DNA of 64,000 nucleotides from an uncultured Dehalococcoidia bacterium (GCA_958296115.1 OY282442.1:2400943-2464942), one strand, 5' to 3'; shown: positions 16,955-26,642, numbered from the stretch's first letter. Numbers and translations: made by a program. Notes: a model not told the origin generated them from the letters alone.

Positions 16955-18547
16955 CTAGGTGGGTTTTGCGAGCGCGGCGAGCTGGTCGCCGAAGAAGTGC
17001 AGGGCGCTCTTGATAGGGCCGCCGGCGGCTTGGCCCAGTCCGCACAGCGAGGCGAGCTCCACGATGTCCGCCAAGCGCCGCAGCTCGTCCAGGTCCGAGG
17101 CCGAGCCTACGCCGGACATGAGCCGGTCGAGCGCGTCCACGATGCGCGGCGTACCTTCGCGGCAGGGGGCGCATTTGCCGCAGGATTCGTCGGCGTTGTA
17201 GGCGGCGAGGCGGCGCGTTACGGACACGACGTCGGCGCGGTCGTCCAGGGCGGCGACTCCGCCGGCGCCGAGCATGACGCCCGACTCGTGGAGCTGGCCG
17301 GGCGCAATGGGCGTGTCCAGCATGGAGGCGGGCAGGATGCCGCTCGACGGCCCGCCGACCGCGATGGCGGCTATGTCGCGGCCGTCCTTAGGCCCGCCGC
17401 CCACGTCGTATATGATCTCCCGGAGGGTCGCGCCCATCGGCGCCTCTATCAGCCCGGGCCTTTGCACGCCGCCGCTGAGGCTGATGAGCTTCGTGCCGGC
17501 GTTGCCGTTCGCGCCTATGCTGGCAAAGGCAGCGGCTCCGTTGGTCATGATGAAGGGAACAGAGGCGAGCGTCTCGGCGTTGTTGACTACGGTTGGCTTG
17601 CCCCACAGCCCGGACTCGATGGGCAGGGGAGGCTTGACGCGAGGCTCGCGCCGGTAGCCCTCGATGGTGTTGATCAGCGTCGTTTCGTCGCCGCAGACGT
17701 ATCCGCCCGCGCCGCGGCGCATCTCCACGTGGAGGGTGAAGCCCGATCCGAGTATGTCGTCTCCCAGCAGGCCAAGCTCGTATGCTTGGTCTATGGCGGT
17801 CTGCAGGCGCCGCGCCGAGAGGTCGGCCTCGGCGTTCACGTATGCGTAGGCCGCTTGCGCTCCGGATGCGTAGGCGGCGATGATGGCGCCTTCGAGCAGC
17901 CGGTGGGGCATTCCTTCCATGAGGTGGCGGTCCTTGAAGACGCCAGGCTCGCCCTCCTCGCAGTTGACGACGAGATACGTCGGGGACTTGCCGAACCTGC
18001 GGGCGCTCTCCCACTTGACCGCGGCGGGGAAGTAGGCGCCGCCGCGTCCGCGCAGGCCTGACGCCTTGACCTCCTCTATCACCTCTTCGGGCGGCTTCGA
18101 GAGCGCCTTGCCCAGCCCAGCATAGCCGCCCCTGAGCAGGTACTCGCCGCTAGACACGGGGTCGGCCTCGCCCACGCCGTCCAGCGCGATTCGCCGTTGG
18201 CCTGCGAGGAAGGCGCCGCGCCGCGCTGTCTCTCCGCCGGGCATACCGGAGCTGAGCCAGGCCGCGATTCCGCCTGCGGACTCGGCATCGACCCGCGTGT
18301 ACACGGAGGCGTTGCCGTCGGGCCGGGTGATGGTTACCTTGGGGGCGTCGAAACATGCGCCGTCGCATCCCGCGGCCGCCACGTCTATCCCGGTCGCAGC
18401 TGATTCCGCGATGACCCTTGCGACCTCGCCCGCGCCCACGGACTCGGAGCAGTGGCCGACCTGTACGACCACGCGCGTCCTTGCGGGGCTCACCCGCGAG
18501 CGGGCGGCGTGGACGAGGGCTTGCAGCGATTCGGTTGGGCTAGGCAT
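16955..18547 (-). CDS. fdhB: NAD-dependent formate dehydrogenase flavoprotein (NuoF-like) subunit
   Basis: A 530-aa subunit. An N-terminal thioredoxin-like [2Fe-2S] domain (VGHCSES, AGCDGACF) is followed by the FMN/NADH-binding domain with GLRGRGGAYFP and NCEEGEPGVFKDR. A SLBB-like region and a C-terminal [4Fe-4S] domain follow (ESCGKCAPCREGT plus SLCGLGQ). It transfers electrons between FdhA iron-sulfur centres and NAD(H). The start lies inside the 3' end of the NuoE-like gene: ATG 18547 is chosen, and ATG 18553 two codons upstream is an alternative nearer the GGAG. The overlap indicates translational coupling. Confidence 0.9.
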   Translation of the reverse strand: MPSPTESLQALVHAARSRVSPARTRVVVQVGHCSESVGAGEVARVIAESAATGIDVAAAGCDGACFDAPKVTITRPDGNASVYTRVDAESAGGIAAWLSSGMPGGETARRGAFLAGQRRIALDGVGEADPVSSGEYLLRGGYAGLGKALSKPPEEVIEEVKASGLRGRGGAYFPAAVKWESARRFGKSPTYLVVNCEEGEPGVFKDRHLMEGMPHRLLEGAIIAAYASGAQAAYAYVNAEADLSARRLQTAIDQAYELGLLGDDILGSGFTLHVEMRRGAGGYVCGDETTLINTIEGYRREPRVKPPLPIESGLWGKPTVVNNAETLASVPFIMTNGAAAFASIGANGNAGTKLISLSGGVQRPGLIEAPMGATLREIIYDVGGGPKDGRDIAAIAVGGPSSGILPASMLDTPIAPGQLHESGVMLGAGGVAALDDRADVVSVTRRLAAYNADESCGKCAPCREGTPRIVDALDRLMSGVGSASDLDELRRLADIVELASLCGLGQAAGGPIKSALHFFGDQLAALAKPT

Positions 18548-19001
18548 CCTCATCCCGCTCCAGCAGCGCCATGACCCGCTGGGCGTTTGCCCGGCCCAGC
18601 CACGCGCCATCGACTTGGACGGCGGGCGCGACGCCGCATAGGTATCCGCACGCCGTCTCCTCCAGGGCAACCCCGCCGTCGGCCGCCGCCGCGCCGAGCC
18701 CCGCCGCGATCTCGTCCATCAGCCCCCCGGCGCTGGATCGGCAGGCCAAGCCAGCGCAGACGCGCACGACGCGGCGCCCCGGCGGCTCGACGCGAAGCTC
18801 CGAGTAGCTCGTTGCGGCGCCATAGACCTCGCTGGCGGGTATCCCAAGGTGCCAGCCCGTTACTTCCATCGCCCAGTCCGCCAGGAAGCCCATTTCGTGA
18901 TGGACGTAGTGCAGGGCGGGCAGGAGCTGCCCGCGCTCGCGGGGGAACCGCTCCCGGAGCGCCGCCCTCAGTGCGTTACGCTGTTCTCGCGTCGGCTGCA
19001 T
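18540..19001 (-). CDS. fdhG: NuoE-like [2Fe-2S] subunit of formate dehydrogenase
   Basis: A 153-aa thioredoxin-like ferredoxin with the 24-kDa subunit ligand pattern: C-x4-C in VCAGLACRSS and C-x3-C in TACGYLCGVAP. The N-terminal helical part (LPALHYVHHEMGFL) matches the NuoE helical domain. It is the first gene of the formate dehydrogenase operon. An extended -10 (TGATATAGT) on the minus strand at 19044-19052 is a plausible promoter. Confidence 0.88.
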   Translation of the reverse strand: MQPTREQRNALRAALRERFPRERGQLLPALHYVHHEMGFLADWAMEVTGWHLGIPASEVYGAATSYSELRVEPPGRRVVRVCAGLACRSSAGGLMDEIAAGLGAAAADGGVALEETACGYLCGVAPAVQVDGAWLGRANAQRVMALLERDEDA

Positions 19002-19043
19002 CGCCAGTCCATGCCATCCGAATATCTACCTGCGGCAACGCTA

Positions 19044-19052
19044 ACTATATCA
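19044..19052 (-). promoter_or_regulatory. Extended -10 promoter of formate dehydrogenase operon
   Basis: The minus strand reads TGATATAGT (TG-n-TATAGT), 43 bases upstream of the NuoE-like ATG. It lies back-to-back with the extended -10 of the PH-domain gene. Confidence 0.5.
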
Positions 19053-19091
19053 GAGTCGCGACGGGGTTATAATTACATGCCACAGCCGCTC

Positions 19092-19100
19092 TGGTATAGT
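19092..19100 (+). promoter_or_regulatory. Extended -10 promoter of PH-domain gene
   Basis: TGGTATAGT (TG-n-TATAGT) lies 64 bases upstream of the GTG at 19164, in the divergent intergenic region. A TTATAAT at 19066-19072 is a second possibility. Confidence 0.45.
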
Positions 19101-19163
19101 CTTTACGCCATCCGTCCTTGCGCAAGCAAGGGATGGATGCGGAAACGAGACAGGAGGGCGGAC

Positions 19164-19721
19164 GTGAACAGGAGCAGTCAGCGGGACGACGTGACGGGCG
19201 AGACGGTGAGCGAGGCGGAGTTCGACCGCAATCTCATCGGGTACGGGCGGTGGATAGTCTCGGGCGTGCTCCTGATTACCGTCGTCGGGATACCGCTCAT
19301 CCCATTCTGGCTGCTGTTCAGCCTCTGGTACGGCCCGGAGTATCACAGGCGCAGCTTCGCGCGGCTGACGACGCAGGCCCTGGAGGTGCGCAAGGGGGTC
19401 TTCTTTCGCACAGAGGCGACCATTCCGCTGAACCGCGTTACAGACGTCCGACTGCACGACGGGCCGTTCATGCGCTTCTACAAGCTGCGCGGGCTGAAGG
19501 TCGAGACGGCCGGGCAGTCGGGAAGCACAGGCAGCGAGGGCAACCTGATTGGCGTGATAGGCGCGGTGGAGTTCCGCGATTCTATCCTGGCGCAGCGTCA
19601 GAACGCGGTAGGAGTGGAAGAGCAAGGCGCATCGCCCCAGCCGGCCGCCGATGCCCCCGAGATATTGACGGAGATCCGCGACATCCTGGCCCGAATCGAG
19701 GAGCAGGGGCGGCGAAGCTAG
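19164..19721 (+). CDS. Bacterial PH domain (YdbS-like) membrane protein
   Basis: A 185-aa protein starting at GTG 19164 with AGGAGGG at 19152-19158. Longer open frames run back through the promoter region. A hydrophobic hairpin (VSGVLLITVVGIPLIPFWLLFSLW, about residues 30-53) is followed by a bPH2 domain (TTQALEVRKGVFFRTEATIPLNRVTDVRLHDGP). The C-terminus is Ala/Pro linker plus an amphipathic helix. Likely a small membrane-associated protein; function unknown. Its stop overlaps the AOR stop by 4 bases (convergent). Confidence 0.8.
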   Translation: MNRSSQRDDVTGETVSEAEFDRNLIGYGRWIVSGVLLITVVGIPLIPFWLLFSLWYGPEYHRRSFARLTTQALEVRKGVFFRTEATIPLNRVTDVRLHDGPFMRFYKLRGLKVETAGQSGSTGSEGNLIGVIGAVEFRDSILAQRQNAVGVEEQGASPQPAADAPEILTEIRDILARIEEQGRRS

Positions 19722-21568
19722 ACCGCGTCGTCAGCGGCGCTTTGCGGCTCTACCACGTCCGCCAGCCCCAGCTCCTCCAGCTTACCCGCCGGGATCAGCC
19801 CGTCCCGCGTCCATCCCCGCGCCTCGTAATACGCCTCGACCATCATGTCCAAGTCGTCCCGCGTGAGGCCGACGCCCTTCGCCGCGCCCGTCGGCAGCGG
19901 CTCTTCCAGCACGCGGGCAGGCAGCGTATCGTCTGCGCGGTCCCAGCCCTCGCGGATGTTGAACGCCTTCTTGAGGTTGTTGATCCGCTCCCCCGCAAGC
20001 CTCAGGCCGCCGGCCGTCATCGGCCAGCCCGTCACCAGCTCATATATCTCCGCCGACTCCTCGTAGAGGTCGTCGAACGCCTTTCGCAGGAACTTGCACC
20101 AGATGAGCGAGTCCAGCGTCGCCCCGAAGTCCTCGCCGTCCATCGTGATCCGCCCGCGCTCTCGGCTTGCTTCCAGCCGGTCGACCGCCGCCGAGAAGTC
20201 CGCCTCGTATGCCGATGAGCGGTTGTGGCACGCGCCCCGAGTGCTCACGGCCAGGCCGAGCGCCATCGTCTTGAGGCTCCGCGGCTCGTAGCCCGGCATC
20301 TCCAGCCCCTTGACGTGCATGGCCCAATCCGCCGAGCCGCCGCCGACCTGCCGGGCCGCCATCCTGGAGCCGTCCGCCAGCAGGCCGCCGATGCCCTCGC
20401 GCCTTGCGGCGAGCCCCAGGGCCTCCGTCAGCGCGTCAGCGTTGCCGAAGCGCAGGTCCAGCCCGCCGGCGTCCTCTCGGGAGATCAGGCCGCGCTCGCC
20501 GCACTCCATCGCCCACGCAATCGTCGCGCCGGCGCTGATGGTGTCCATGCCGAGCTCGTCGCAGATGCGGGCCGAGCGGATCATCGCGTTCGGGTCGCCT
20601 ATGCCCACCAGCGGCCCAAGCGCGAAGCCGCTCTCGTACTCCATGCGCCCCCTCTCGGCCGGCCCGTCGTCGTTGGTCTGCACGATCTGTTCGCATCCGA
20701 TAGTGCAGTTCGCGCAATGGGCGTTCTTGACGTGATGCCCCGCGTGAAGAGCCTCGCCGCTCACGCGGTCCGCAAGCTCGAATGTGGACTCGCGAAAATT
20801 CCGCGTCGGCAGGACGCCGAGGCGGTCGAAGACCGAGACGTTGGCGACGGTGCCAAGCGTCCTGTACTTCTCGGTGGCAGGCCCCAGGCTGCGCCGCGCC
20901 AGGTCCAGACCGATCTCGTTCAGCCTGCCCGGCTCGAACGCGGGCATGGCCTTTGTTCCGCGCAAGGCTATCGCCTTCAGGTTCTTCGACCCCATGACGG
21001 CGCCCGGCCCTGTCCGGCCCGCCTGCCTCCCGCCGTCGTTGCTGATGCTTGCAAAGCGCACCAGGTTCTCGCCGGCGGGCCCTATGCAGGCGACCTTGCT
21101 GCGGTGTCCCAGCCGACGCTTCACCGCGCGCTCCGTCTGCGAAGTAGTCAGCCCCGCCAGGTCCGCCGCGTCCAGGAACTCCACCTCGCCGTCGTCTATC
21201 GCCAAGAGGGTAGGGGAGTCGCTGCGCCCCTTGATGATCAGCGCGTCGCAGCCGGTCTTCTTGAGCTCGGTCGCCACGAAGCTCGACGAGAGCGAGTCGC
21301 CGATGAACCCCGTCAGCGGCGACTTGGCAAGCACGGCGAACTTGCTCGAGGTGGTCAGCCTGCTCCCAACGAGCGGGCTCGCCGCGAATATCAACGGGTT
21401 CTCGGGCGACAGCGCATCTACGCCGGGGGGGCAGTGCATGTACAGCAGATACGCGCCGAGCCCCGTCCCGCCGATGAAGCGCCTCAGCGCGTCCTCGTCG
21501 AGCGGCTGCCACGCCGTCGTCCGCGTGGTCAGGTCCACCACCAGAACCTTGCCGTTGTAGCCGTACAT
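19718..21568 (-). CDS. aor: Aldehyde:ferredoxin oxidoreductase (tungsten-pterin)
   Basis: A 616-aa AOR-family enzyme. [4Fe-4S] ligands are C285-x2-C288-x3-C292 (CANCTIGC) with a fourth Cys in the IWCKFLRKAF segment near residue 500. GSKNLKAIALRG and YESGFALGPLVG are family signatures. It interconverts aldehydes and carboxylic acids with ferredoxin. It is the last gene of a cofactor operon: 4 bases separate it from the MobA-MoaD gene. ATG 21568 is the start; the extension to 21772 overlaps the coding end of the upstream gene. Confidence 0.9.
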   Translation of the reverse strand: MYGYNGKVLVVDLTTRTTAWQPLDEDALRRFIGGTGLGAYLLYMHCPPGVDALSPENPLIFAASPLVGSRLTTSSKFAVLAKSPLTGFIGDSLSSSFVATELKKTGCDALIIKGRSDSPTLLAIDDGEVEFLDAADLAGLTTSQTERAVKRRLGHRSKVACIGPAGENLVRFASISNDGGRQAGRTGPGAVMGSKNLKAIALRGTKAMPAFEPGRLNEIGLDLARRSLGPATEKYRTLGTVANVSVFDRLGVLPTRNFRESTFELADRVSGEALHAGHHVKNAHCANCTIGCEQIVQTNDDGPAERGRMEYESGFALGPLVGIGDPNAMIRSARICDELGMDTISAGATIAWAMECGERGLISREDAGGLDLRFGNADALTEALGLAARREGIGGLLADGSRMAARQVGGGSADWAMHVKGLEMPGYEPRSLKTMALGLAVSTRGACHNRSSAYEADFSAAVDRLEASRERGRITMDGEDFGATLDSLIWCKFLRKAFDDLYEESAEIYELVTGWPMTAGGLRLAGERINNLKKAFNIREGWDRADDTLPARVLEEPLPTGAAKGVGLTRDDLDMMVEAYYEARGWTRDGLIPAGKLEELGLADVVEPQSAADDAV

Positions 21569-21572
21569 GCCG

Positions 21573-22472
21573 CTAACCGCCCGCCATGCTCGAAAAGAGG
21601 AGCAGCCTGTCGCCGGGCCGCAGCCGAGGGGCGTCGCCCGACACGAATTCGTTGCCGTTGAGGTTGAACGTATAGCTGTCCAGGAGGCCCGTACGGTCGT
21701 CCCGTATGGCAACGCCGACCAGTTCGGGGCAGGCGTCCGCCAACGCCGAAACGACTCGTCCCAACCCGCCATCGAGCGGCGCGGCTATCTCGACGACGTC
21801 CCGCCCGCAGGCTATCCGCGCCATCCCGAACAACTCCACGGCGACACTCCCGCGTTCGCGGTCCATAACTCTCTTCGCTCTATCAAGGTCCTGCTCCGTG
21901 TTCACGTTGAAGAAGCTGAGATGGTCGGCGTCCAGCTCCTCGATGGCGCTCTGGGGCAGGTACGCCACGTCCACGTCGTCGAAGAACCGCGTGATCTTGA
22001 GGTCGTTCGCCCGTAGGCGGCGCTCGATATGCGGCAGGCACGCCTTGGAGTATGCGGCGTGGGTCGGCTCCGGCCTGCCATCCAGCGCCGGCGCAACCGC
22101 GTCATGCCCCTCCCGCATGGACAGGATGCGCCGCAGCAATGGCGCGCTCAGGAAGGGCATGTCGCACGCGACGACCAGGGCCCACTCCGCTCTCGCCGCC
22201 TCCAGCCCCGTGAAGATGCCGCCGAGAGAGCCTGCGCCAGGCCAGCGGTCCACCGCAACCCGCGTCTCATCCGGCAGCGGCAGCTCGCGGCCCCGCGCGG
22301 CGTCGTTGACTACCACGATAGTCTCGTCTACAACCTGCGACACGCGAGAGAGCGACCGCCGGATCAGCGGCTCGCCGCCGAACGGCTCCATGGCCTTGTC
22401 GCGCCCCAACCGCCGGCTCATCCCGCCTGCCAGCACAACGCCCGACGTCTCTATGCCCGCTCCCATGGCCAT
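21573..22472 (-). CDS. MobA-like nucleotidyltransferase fused to MoaD-like carrier
   Basis: A 299-aa two-domain protein. Residues 1-208 are a MobA-type molybdopterin guanylyltransferase: VVLAGGMSRRLGRDK at 12-26, then PGAGSLGGIFTGLE and VACDMPF. Residues 209-299 are a ubiquitin-fold MoaD/ThiS-type domain ending exactly in S-S-M-A-G-G, the C-terminal Gly-Gly used for adenylation and thiocarboxylation. MobA makes MGD cofactor for enzymes such as formate dehydrogenase; MoaD supplies sulfur for the dithiolene. Having both in one chain is unusual. There is no frameshift at the junction. It sits between moeA and aor. Confidence 0.85.
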   Translation of the reverse strand: MAMGAGIETSGVVLAGGMSRRLGRDKAMEPFGGEPLIRRSLSRVSQVVDETIVVVNDAARGRELPLPDETRVAVDRWPGAGSLGGIFTGLEAARAEWALVVACDMPFLSAPLLRRILSMREGHDAVAPALDGRPEPTHAAYSKACLPHIERRLRANDLKITRFFDDVDVAYLPQSAIEELDADHLSFFNVNTEQDLDRAKRVMDRERGSVAVELFGMARIACGRDVVEIAAPLDGGLGRVVSALADACPELVGVAIRDDRTGLLDSYTFNLNGNEFVSGDAPRLRPGDRLLLFSSMAGG

Positions 22473-22514
22473 CCTCCCTAGTACATGGTATCAGCGCTCG
22501 CCCAGGTTGTGAAT

Positions 22515-24449
22515 TCACCCCTTCGCGGGGCCGACGCTCCGGATTTCGCCCGTGCGGGTCGTGTCATATCCGCCGAGCTCCTCGATCTGCTTGCGGAACC
22601 CGCGGCTGCGAACCAGGTCGAGCATCGGCGCGAGCAGGTCGCTGTCGTAGAACTCGGCTGGGACGACCAGATCGTACTGCTCGGCGCCAATCGGCGCGAA
22701 GTCCATCCCCATCGCCCGCGCCGCCGACAGTACCCCGAGCCCGGCGTCCGCCCGCCCCCCTGCGACGGCGGCGGCTACGGCGAGGTGGGTATACTCCTCG
22801 CGCTCGTATCCGCGAATGCTGCCGCCCGATATGCCGGCCCCCTTCAGCATGTGGTCCAAGAGCATCCGCGTCCCCGAGCCGCGCTGCCGGTTCACGAACG
22901 CAACGTCGCCCCGAGCGAGGTCGACAGGCGACGTAATCGCCATCGGGTTGCCCGGCCTTACTATCAACCCCTGCGTCCTGTGAGCTAGGGTCATGAGCGT
23001 CGCCGGCTTCCCCCGCATGTACCGGCGCGCGAACGGCGCGTTGTATTCGCCAGTCTCCTCGTCCAGCAGGTGGCAGCCCGACACGTGCGCCTCTCCGCGC
23101 CCCAGCGCGAGCAGCCCGCCCAGGCTCCCCACGTTGGACGTTGCCAACGACCTGTCAGGGCGCAGCCGATGGAGCTCGCTTGCGAGCAGGTCCAGCGCCA
23201 TGTCGTGGCTGCCGGTAGCCATGATGACCCCTTCCAGCTCCCTGGCCGGCCGCAGCAGCTCGACTTCGACCTCGGACCCAGCCTCTAACCCCTCGGAGAG
23301 CCGCGGCGAGACCGCCAACCCGTCCGCGCGAACCAGCGACATTATCACCCCTGCGCCGCGCTGTATCGGGGCAGCTACCATCCGCCCGCCGACGCGCCCA
23401 AGCCTGACCCGCAAGTATTCGTCCTCGCCCATAGACGAAAACACCTTCCGCGTCATGGCCGCCCGGACCGTCTCGCGCCGATGTGGTGATAGCCCCAGCT
23501 TCCGTTCGACCAGCGGCTTCACGAACAGCTCCGCAGTGATGGCCGCCGAAACCGCGTACCCCGGAATCCCCAGCGCAGGCTTGCCCTCCACCACGCCGAG
23601 CGCGACCGGATGGCCGGGCCTGACTGCGACCCCGTGTACGACGAGCTCGCCCATCTCGGCTATGAGTCCGGCGGTATAGTCCTCGGACCCCGCCGACGAG
23701 CCGGCGTTGATCACCACCACGTCGCTGTCCTTGACCGACGCCGCGATGGCCTCGCGCAGCCTCTCTCTCTTGTCGGGAACGATGCCGATACGAGCGGCCT
23801 CCCCCCCCCATTCTTTGACCATGGCGGCCAGCATCAGCGAATTCGACTCGATGATGCCGCCGGGCCCCGGATCCGCGCCCACGGGCACGAGCTCCGAACC
23901 CGTGGGAATTATCGTAACCAACGGCGCCCTCCGAACCTCGACCTCGGCCAACCCTGCTTGGGCGCACGCCGCCAGGTCCTGAGGCCTCAGACGGTGGGAC
24001 GATGGCAGCGCCAGCTCCGTCGCGACGATGTCCTCGCCGAGTGGCCGCACGTCGTGGTAGGGAGGCGCGGGAGCGCGTATCTCGATAGCCGAATCGTCAA
24101 TCTCGTGGACGACCTCGACCTTGATGACCGCGTCGAAGCCGGCGGGCATTGGGTCGCCCGTATCGATCCATACAGCCTGCGCGCCCACTGCAAGCCGCAC
24201 GGGTGACGTCTCCGTCGCGCCCACCGTCTCCCGCGATCGGACTGCGACGCCGTCCATGGCGGCGGCGTCGTAGTGCGGCGAGGACGACTTGGCCCAGACC
24301 GGCCCGGCCGTAACCCTGCCGTGCGCCATATCCAGGGGCGCAAGCTCGACCGGCGTCGTACCCAGCGCCCCGGCCGCCTCCAGCGCCGCGTCGAACCTCC
24401 GGACGGCCTCGTCCAAGGGAATGTCCTCGAGATAGTACTTCCGCTTCAT
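22515..24449 (-). CDS. moeA: MoeA molybdenum insertase fused to PBP-like substrate domain
   Basis: A 644-aa protein. Residues 1 to about 410 are MoeA: SSPHYDAAAMDGVAV, DTGDPMPAGFDAVI, IIPTGSELV and VVINAGSSAGSEDYT are domain signatures, and MoeA inserts Mo (or W) into adenylylated molybdopterin. Residues about 430-644 are a periplasmic-binding-protein/LysR-substrate-like domain (LEGVIMATGSHDMALDLL, NRQRGSGTRMLLDHML), an architecture known from archaeal and bacterial MoeA variants and thought to sense or bind metal oxyanion. First gene of the cofactor-AOR operon. Confidence 0.9.
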   Translation of the reverse strand: MKRKYYLEDIPLDEAVRRFDAALEAAGALGTTPVELAPLDMAHGRVTAGPVWAKSSSPHYDAAAMDGVAVRSRETVGATETSPVRLAVGAQAVWIDTGDPMPAGFDAVIKVEVVHEIDDSAIEIRAPAPPYHDVRPLGEDIVATELALPSSHRLRPQDLAACAQAGLAEVEVRRAPLVTIIPTGSELVPVGADPGPGGIIESNSLMLAAMVKEWGGEAARIGIVPDKRERLREAIAASVKDSDVVVINAGSSAGSEDYTAGLIAEMGELVVHGVAVRPGHPVALGVVEGKPALGIPGYAVSAAITAELFVKPLVERKLGLSPHRRETVRAAMTRKVFSSMGEDEYLRVRLGRVGGRMVAAPIQRGAGVIMSLVRADGLAVSPRLSEGLEAGSEVEVELLRPARELEGVIMATGSHDMALDLLASELHRLRPDRSLATSNVGSLGGLLALGRGEAHVSGCHLLDEETGEYNAPFARRYMRGKPATLMTLAHRTQGLIVRPGNPMAITSPVDLARGDVAFVNRQRGSGTRMLLDHMLKGAGISGGSIRGYEREEYTHLAVAAAVAGGRADAGLGVLSAARAMGMDFAPIGAEQYDLVVPAEFYDSDLLAPMLDLVRSRGFRKQIEELGGYDTTRTGEIRSVGPAKG

Positions 24450-24503
24450 CCCGCCTCCCGGTCTTGGCTATCCATGCCCTGAAGTCTCAATTATGATGAA
24501 ATG

Positions 24504-24533
24504 TTGACGACCCGGCTGTGAACCCTCTACAAT
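24504..24533 (+). promoter_or_regulatory. Sigma-A-type promoter of groESL
   Basis: TTGACG (24504-24509), an 18-base spacer and TACAAT (24528-24533). Transcription would start at about 24540, on the CIRCE element. Confidence 0.75.
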
Positions 24534-24536
24534 AGA

Positions 24537-24563
24537 TTAGCAGTCTTGACCGGCGACTGCTAA
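24537..24563 (+). promoter_or_regulatory. CIRCE operator (HrcA site), variant arms
   Basis: Perfect inverted repeat TTAGCAGTC-N9-GACTGCTAA. The consensus is TTAGCACTC-N9-GAGTGCTAA; here one position in each arm is changed in a compensating way, so symmetry is kept. It overlaps the predicted transcription start, consistent with HrcA repression of groESL under non-stress conditions. Confidence 0.9.
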
Positions 24564-24610
24564 ACTTTACTGAAGTCGCGTCGCAATTGTACCTGAGGAG
24601 GTGTGAATCG

Positions 24611-24904
24611 ATGGCCGCTACCTTCAAGCCGCTAGGCGATAGGGTCGTGATCGAGCCGATGGAAGACGAGGAGCAGATGAGCAGTGGCGGGATATACATC
24701 CCCGACACCGCGAAGGAGAAGCCGCAGAGGGGCAAAGTGGTCGCCGTGGGCCCCGGGAAGCTGAACGACGACGGCGGCAGGGCGCCGATGGACGTCGAGG
24801 TGGGCGACACGGTCGTCTACTCGAAGTACGCCGGCACGGAGTACAAAGAGGGCGAGACCGAGTACCTGGTAGTCCGTCAGGACGACATCCTGTTCAAGGT
24901 GTAG
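24611..24904 (+). CDS. groES: Co-chaperonin GroES
   Basis: A 97-aa Cpn10. It has [12 protein letters not shown], a mobile-loop region [23 protein letters not shown] and a terminal DILFKV, all typical of GroES. ATG 24611 has an AGGAGGTG at 24596-24603; an in-frame ATG at 24587 precedes that site and is rejected. It caps the GroEL folding chamber. Controlled by the CIRCE element. Confidence 0.97.
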   Translation: MAATFKPLGDRVVIEPMEDEEQMSSGGIYIPDTAKEKPQRGKVVAVGPGKLNDDGGRAPMDVEVGDTVVYSKYAGTEYKEGETEYLVVRQDDILFKV

Positions 24905-24998
24905 CCGCCTGCCGCAGGCGGGACGGCGTGTAGCGTAGGACGGCTCGGGCCGCCGCGCGGGAATCCAACAACACAGCAAGGAAGGAGAACCAAGAGAG

Positions 24999-26612
24999 AT
25001 GACAGCCAAGCAGCTTGTATTCGACGAAGAGGCGCGCTCAGCAATGAAGCGCGGCATCGACACCATGGCCGACACCGTGGGCGTTACGCTGGGCCCCAGG
25101 GGCCGCAACGTGGTGCTCGACAAGAAGTTCGGCGCCCCCCAGGTGTGCAGCGACGGCGTAACCATCGCCAAGGAGATCGAGCTCGAGGACGCCTTCGAGA
25201 ACATGGGAGCTCAGCTCCTCAAGGAGGCCGCCAGCAAGACCAACGACGTGGCAGGCGACGGCACGACCACCGCCACTGTCCTCGCCCAGGCCATTATTCA
25301 GGAGGGCTTCAAGAACATCGCCGCAGGCGCGGACCCCATGGCCATCAAGCGCGGCGTGGACCAGGGCGTCGCAGCCCTGCGGGACGCCATAGGCGGCATG
25401 TCCACCACGGTATCGGGCCGGGAGCAGATATCCCAGGTCGCGTCCCTGTCGGCGCACGACGAGGAGATGGGCGCCCTCATCGCCGACGTCATGGAGAAGG
25501 TCGGCAAGGACGGAGTGATCACCGTCGAGGAGTCCAAGAGCATCAGCTACGAGCAGGAGTTCGTGGAGGGGATGCAGATCGACCGGGGCTACATCTCCCC
25601 GTACTTCATCACCAACCAGGACAGGATGGAGTCCGACATCGAGGACCCGTACATCCTGATAACAGACAAGAAGCTCTCCGCAGTCTCCGACCTCCTGCCC
25701 GCCTTGGAGAAGATACTCCAGGTCGGCAAGAACGTCGTCGTAGTGGCCGAGGACGTCGAGGGCGAGGCCCTCGCCACCCTGGTGGTGAACAAGCTGCGAG
25801 GCACGCTGAACTGCCTAGCCATCAAGGCTCCGGGCTTCGGTGACCGCCGCAAGGCGATGCTGGAGGACATGGCGATACTGACCGGCGGAGCCGTCATCAG
25901 CGAGGAGGTCGGCCGCAAGCTGGACTCGGTGACCGTCGAGGACCTGGGCCGCGCCCGACGGCTAGTCTCCACCAAGGAGGACACCACCTTCGTGGACGGC
26001 GCAGGCTCCGAGGGCGACATCCAGGGCCGCATCAAGCAGATCAAGGCCCAGATCGAGGAGACAACCTCCGACTACGACCGCGAGAAGCTCGAAGAGCGCG
26101 TGGCGAAGCTGTCCGGCGGCGTGGCGATCATCAAGGTCGGCGCGGCCACCGAGATCGAGCTGAAGGAGAAGAAGCAGCGCGTCGAGGACGCTCTGTCCGC
26201 GACGCGCGCCGCTGTCGAGGAGGGCATCGTGCCCGGCGGCGGACTGGCCCTGATCAGGTCGAGGGACTCCCTCGACTCCCTCGACCTCGGCGGTGACGAG
26301 CAGACCGGCGTGGACATCCTCCGCAAGGCCCTCGAGGCCCCCATCAAGCTGATCTGCGAGAACTCCGGCGCTTCCGGCGAGGTGGTGCTCGCCGAGAGCC
26401 TGAAGTCCGAGGGCGACTGGGGCTTCGACGCCGAGGCCGGCGAGTTCACCAACCTGCTCGAGCGCGGAATCATGGACCCCGCCAAGGTTACGCGGGCAGC
26501 CGTCGAGAACGCCGCGAGCGTGGCCTCGATGGTCATCACCACAGAGGCCCTGATAACCGACATCAAGGAGGACCTCCCGCCCGCCCCCGCAGCCCCGCCG
26601 ATGGACTACTAG
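24999..26612 (+). CDS. groEL: Chaperonin GroEL
   Basis: A 537-aa Hsp60 of standard length. It has [27 protein letters not shown] and [13 protein letters not shown] signatures for ATP binding and the equatorial domain. The C-terminus ends in [10 protein letters not shown] and lacks the usual Gly-Gly-Met repeats. It lies 94 bases after groES in the same operon and is followed by a strong terminator hairpin. Confidence 0.97.
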   Translation: MTAKQLVFDEEARSAMKRGIDTMADTVGVTLGPRGRNVVLDKKFGAPQVCSDGVTIAKEIELEDAFENMGAQLLKEAASKTNDVAGDGTTTATVLAQAIIQEGFKNIAAGADPMAIKRGVDQGVAALRDAIGGMSTTVSGREQISQVASLSAHDEEMGALIADVMEKVGKDGVITVEESKSISYEQEFVEGMQIDRGYISPYFITNQDRMESDIEDPYILITDKKLSAVSDLLPALEKILQVGKNVVVVAEDVEGEALATLVVNKLRGTLNCLAIKAPGFGDRRKAMLEDMAILTGGAVISEEVGRKLDSVTVEDLGRARRLVSTKEDTTFVDGAGSEGDIQGRIKQIKAQIEETTSDYDREKLEERVAKLSGGVAIIKVGAATEIELKEKKQRVEDALSATRAAVEEGIVPGGGLALIRSRDSLDSLDLGGDEQTGVDILRKALEAPIKLICENSGASGEVVLAESLKSEGDWGFDAEAGEFTNLLERGIMDPAKVTRAAVENAASVASMVITTEALITDIKEDLPPAPAAPPMDY

Positions 26613-26642
26613 ACCGCACAGGTCGAGATAGCTGCACCAACA

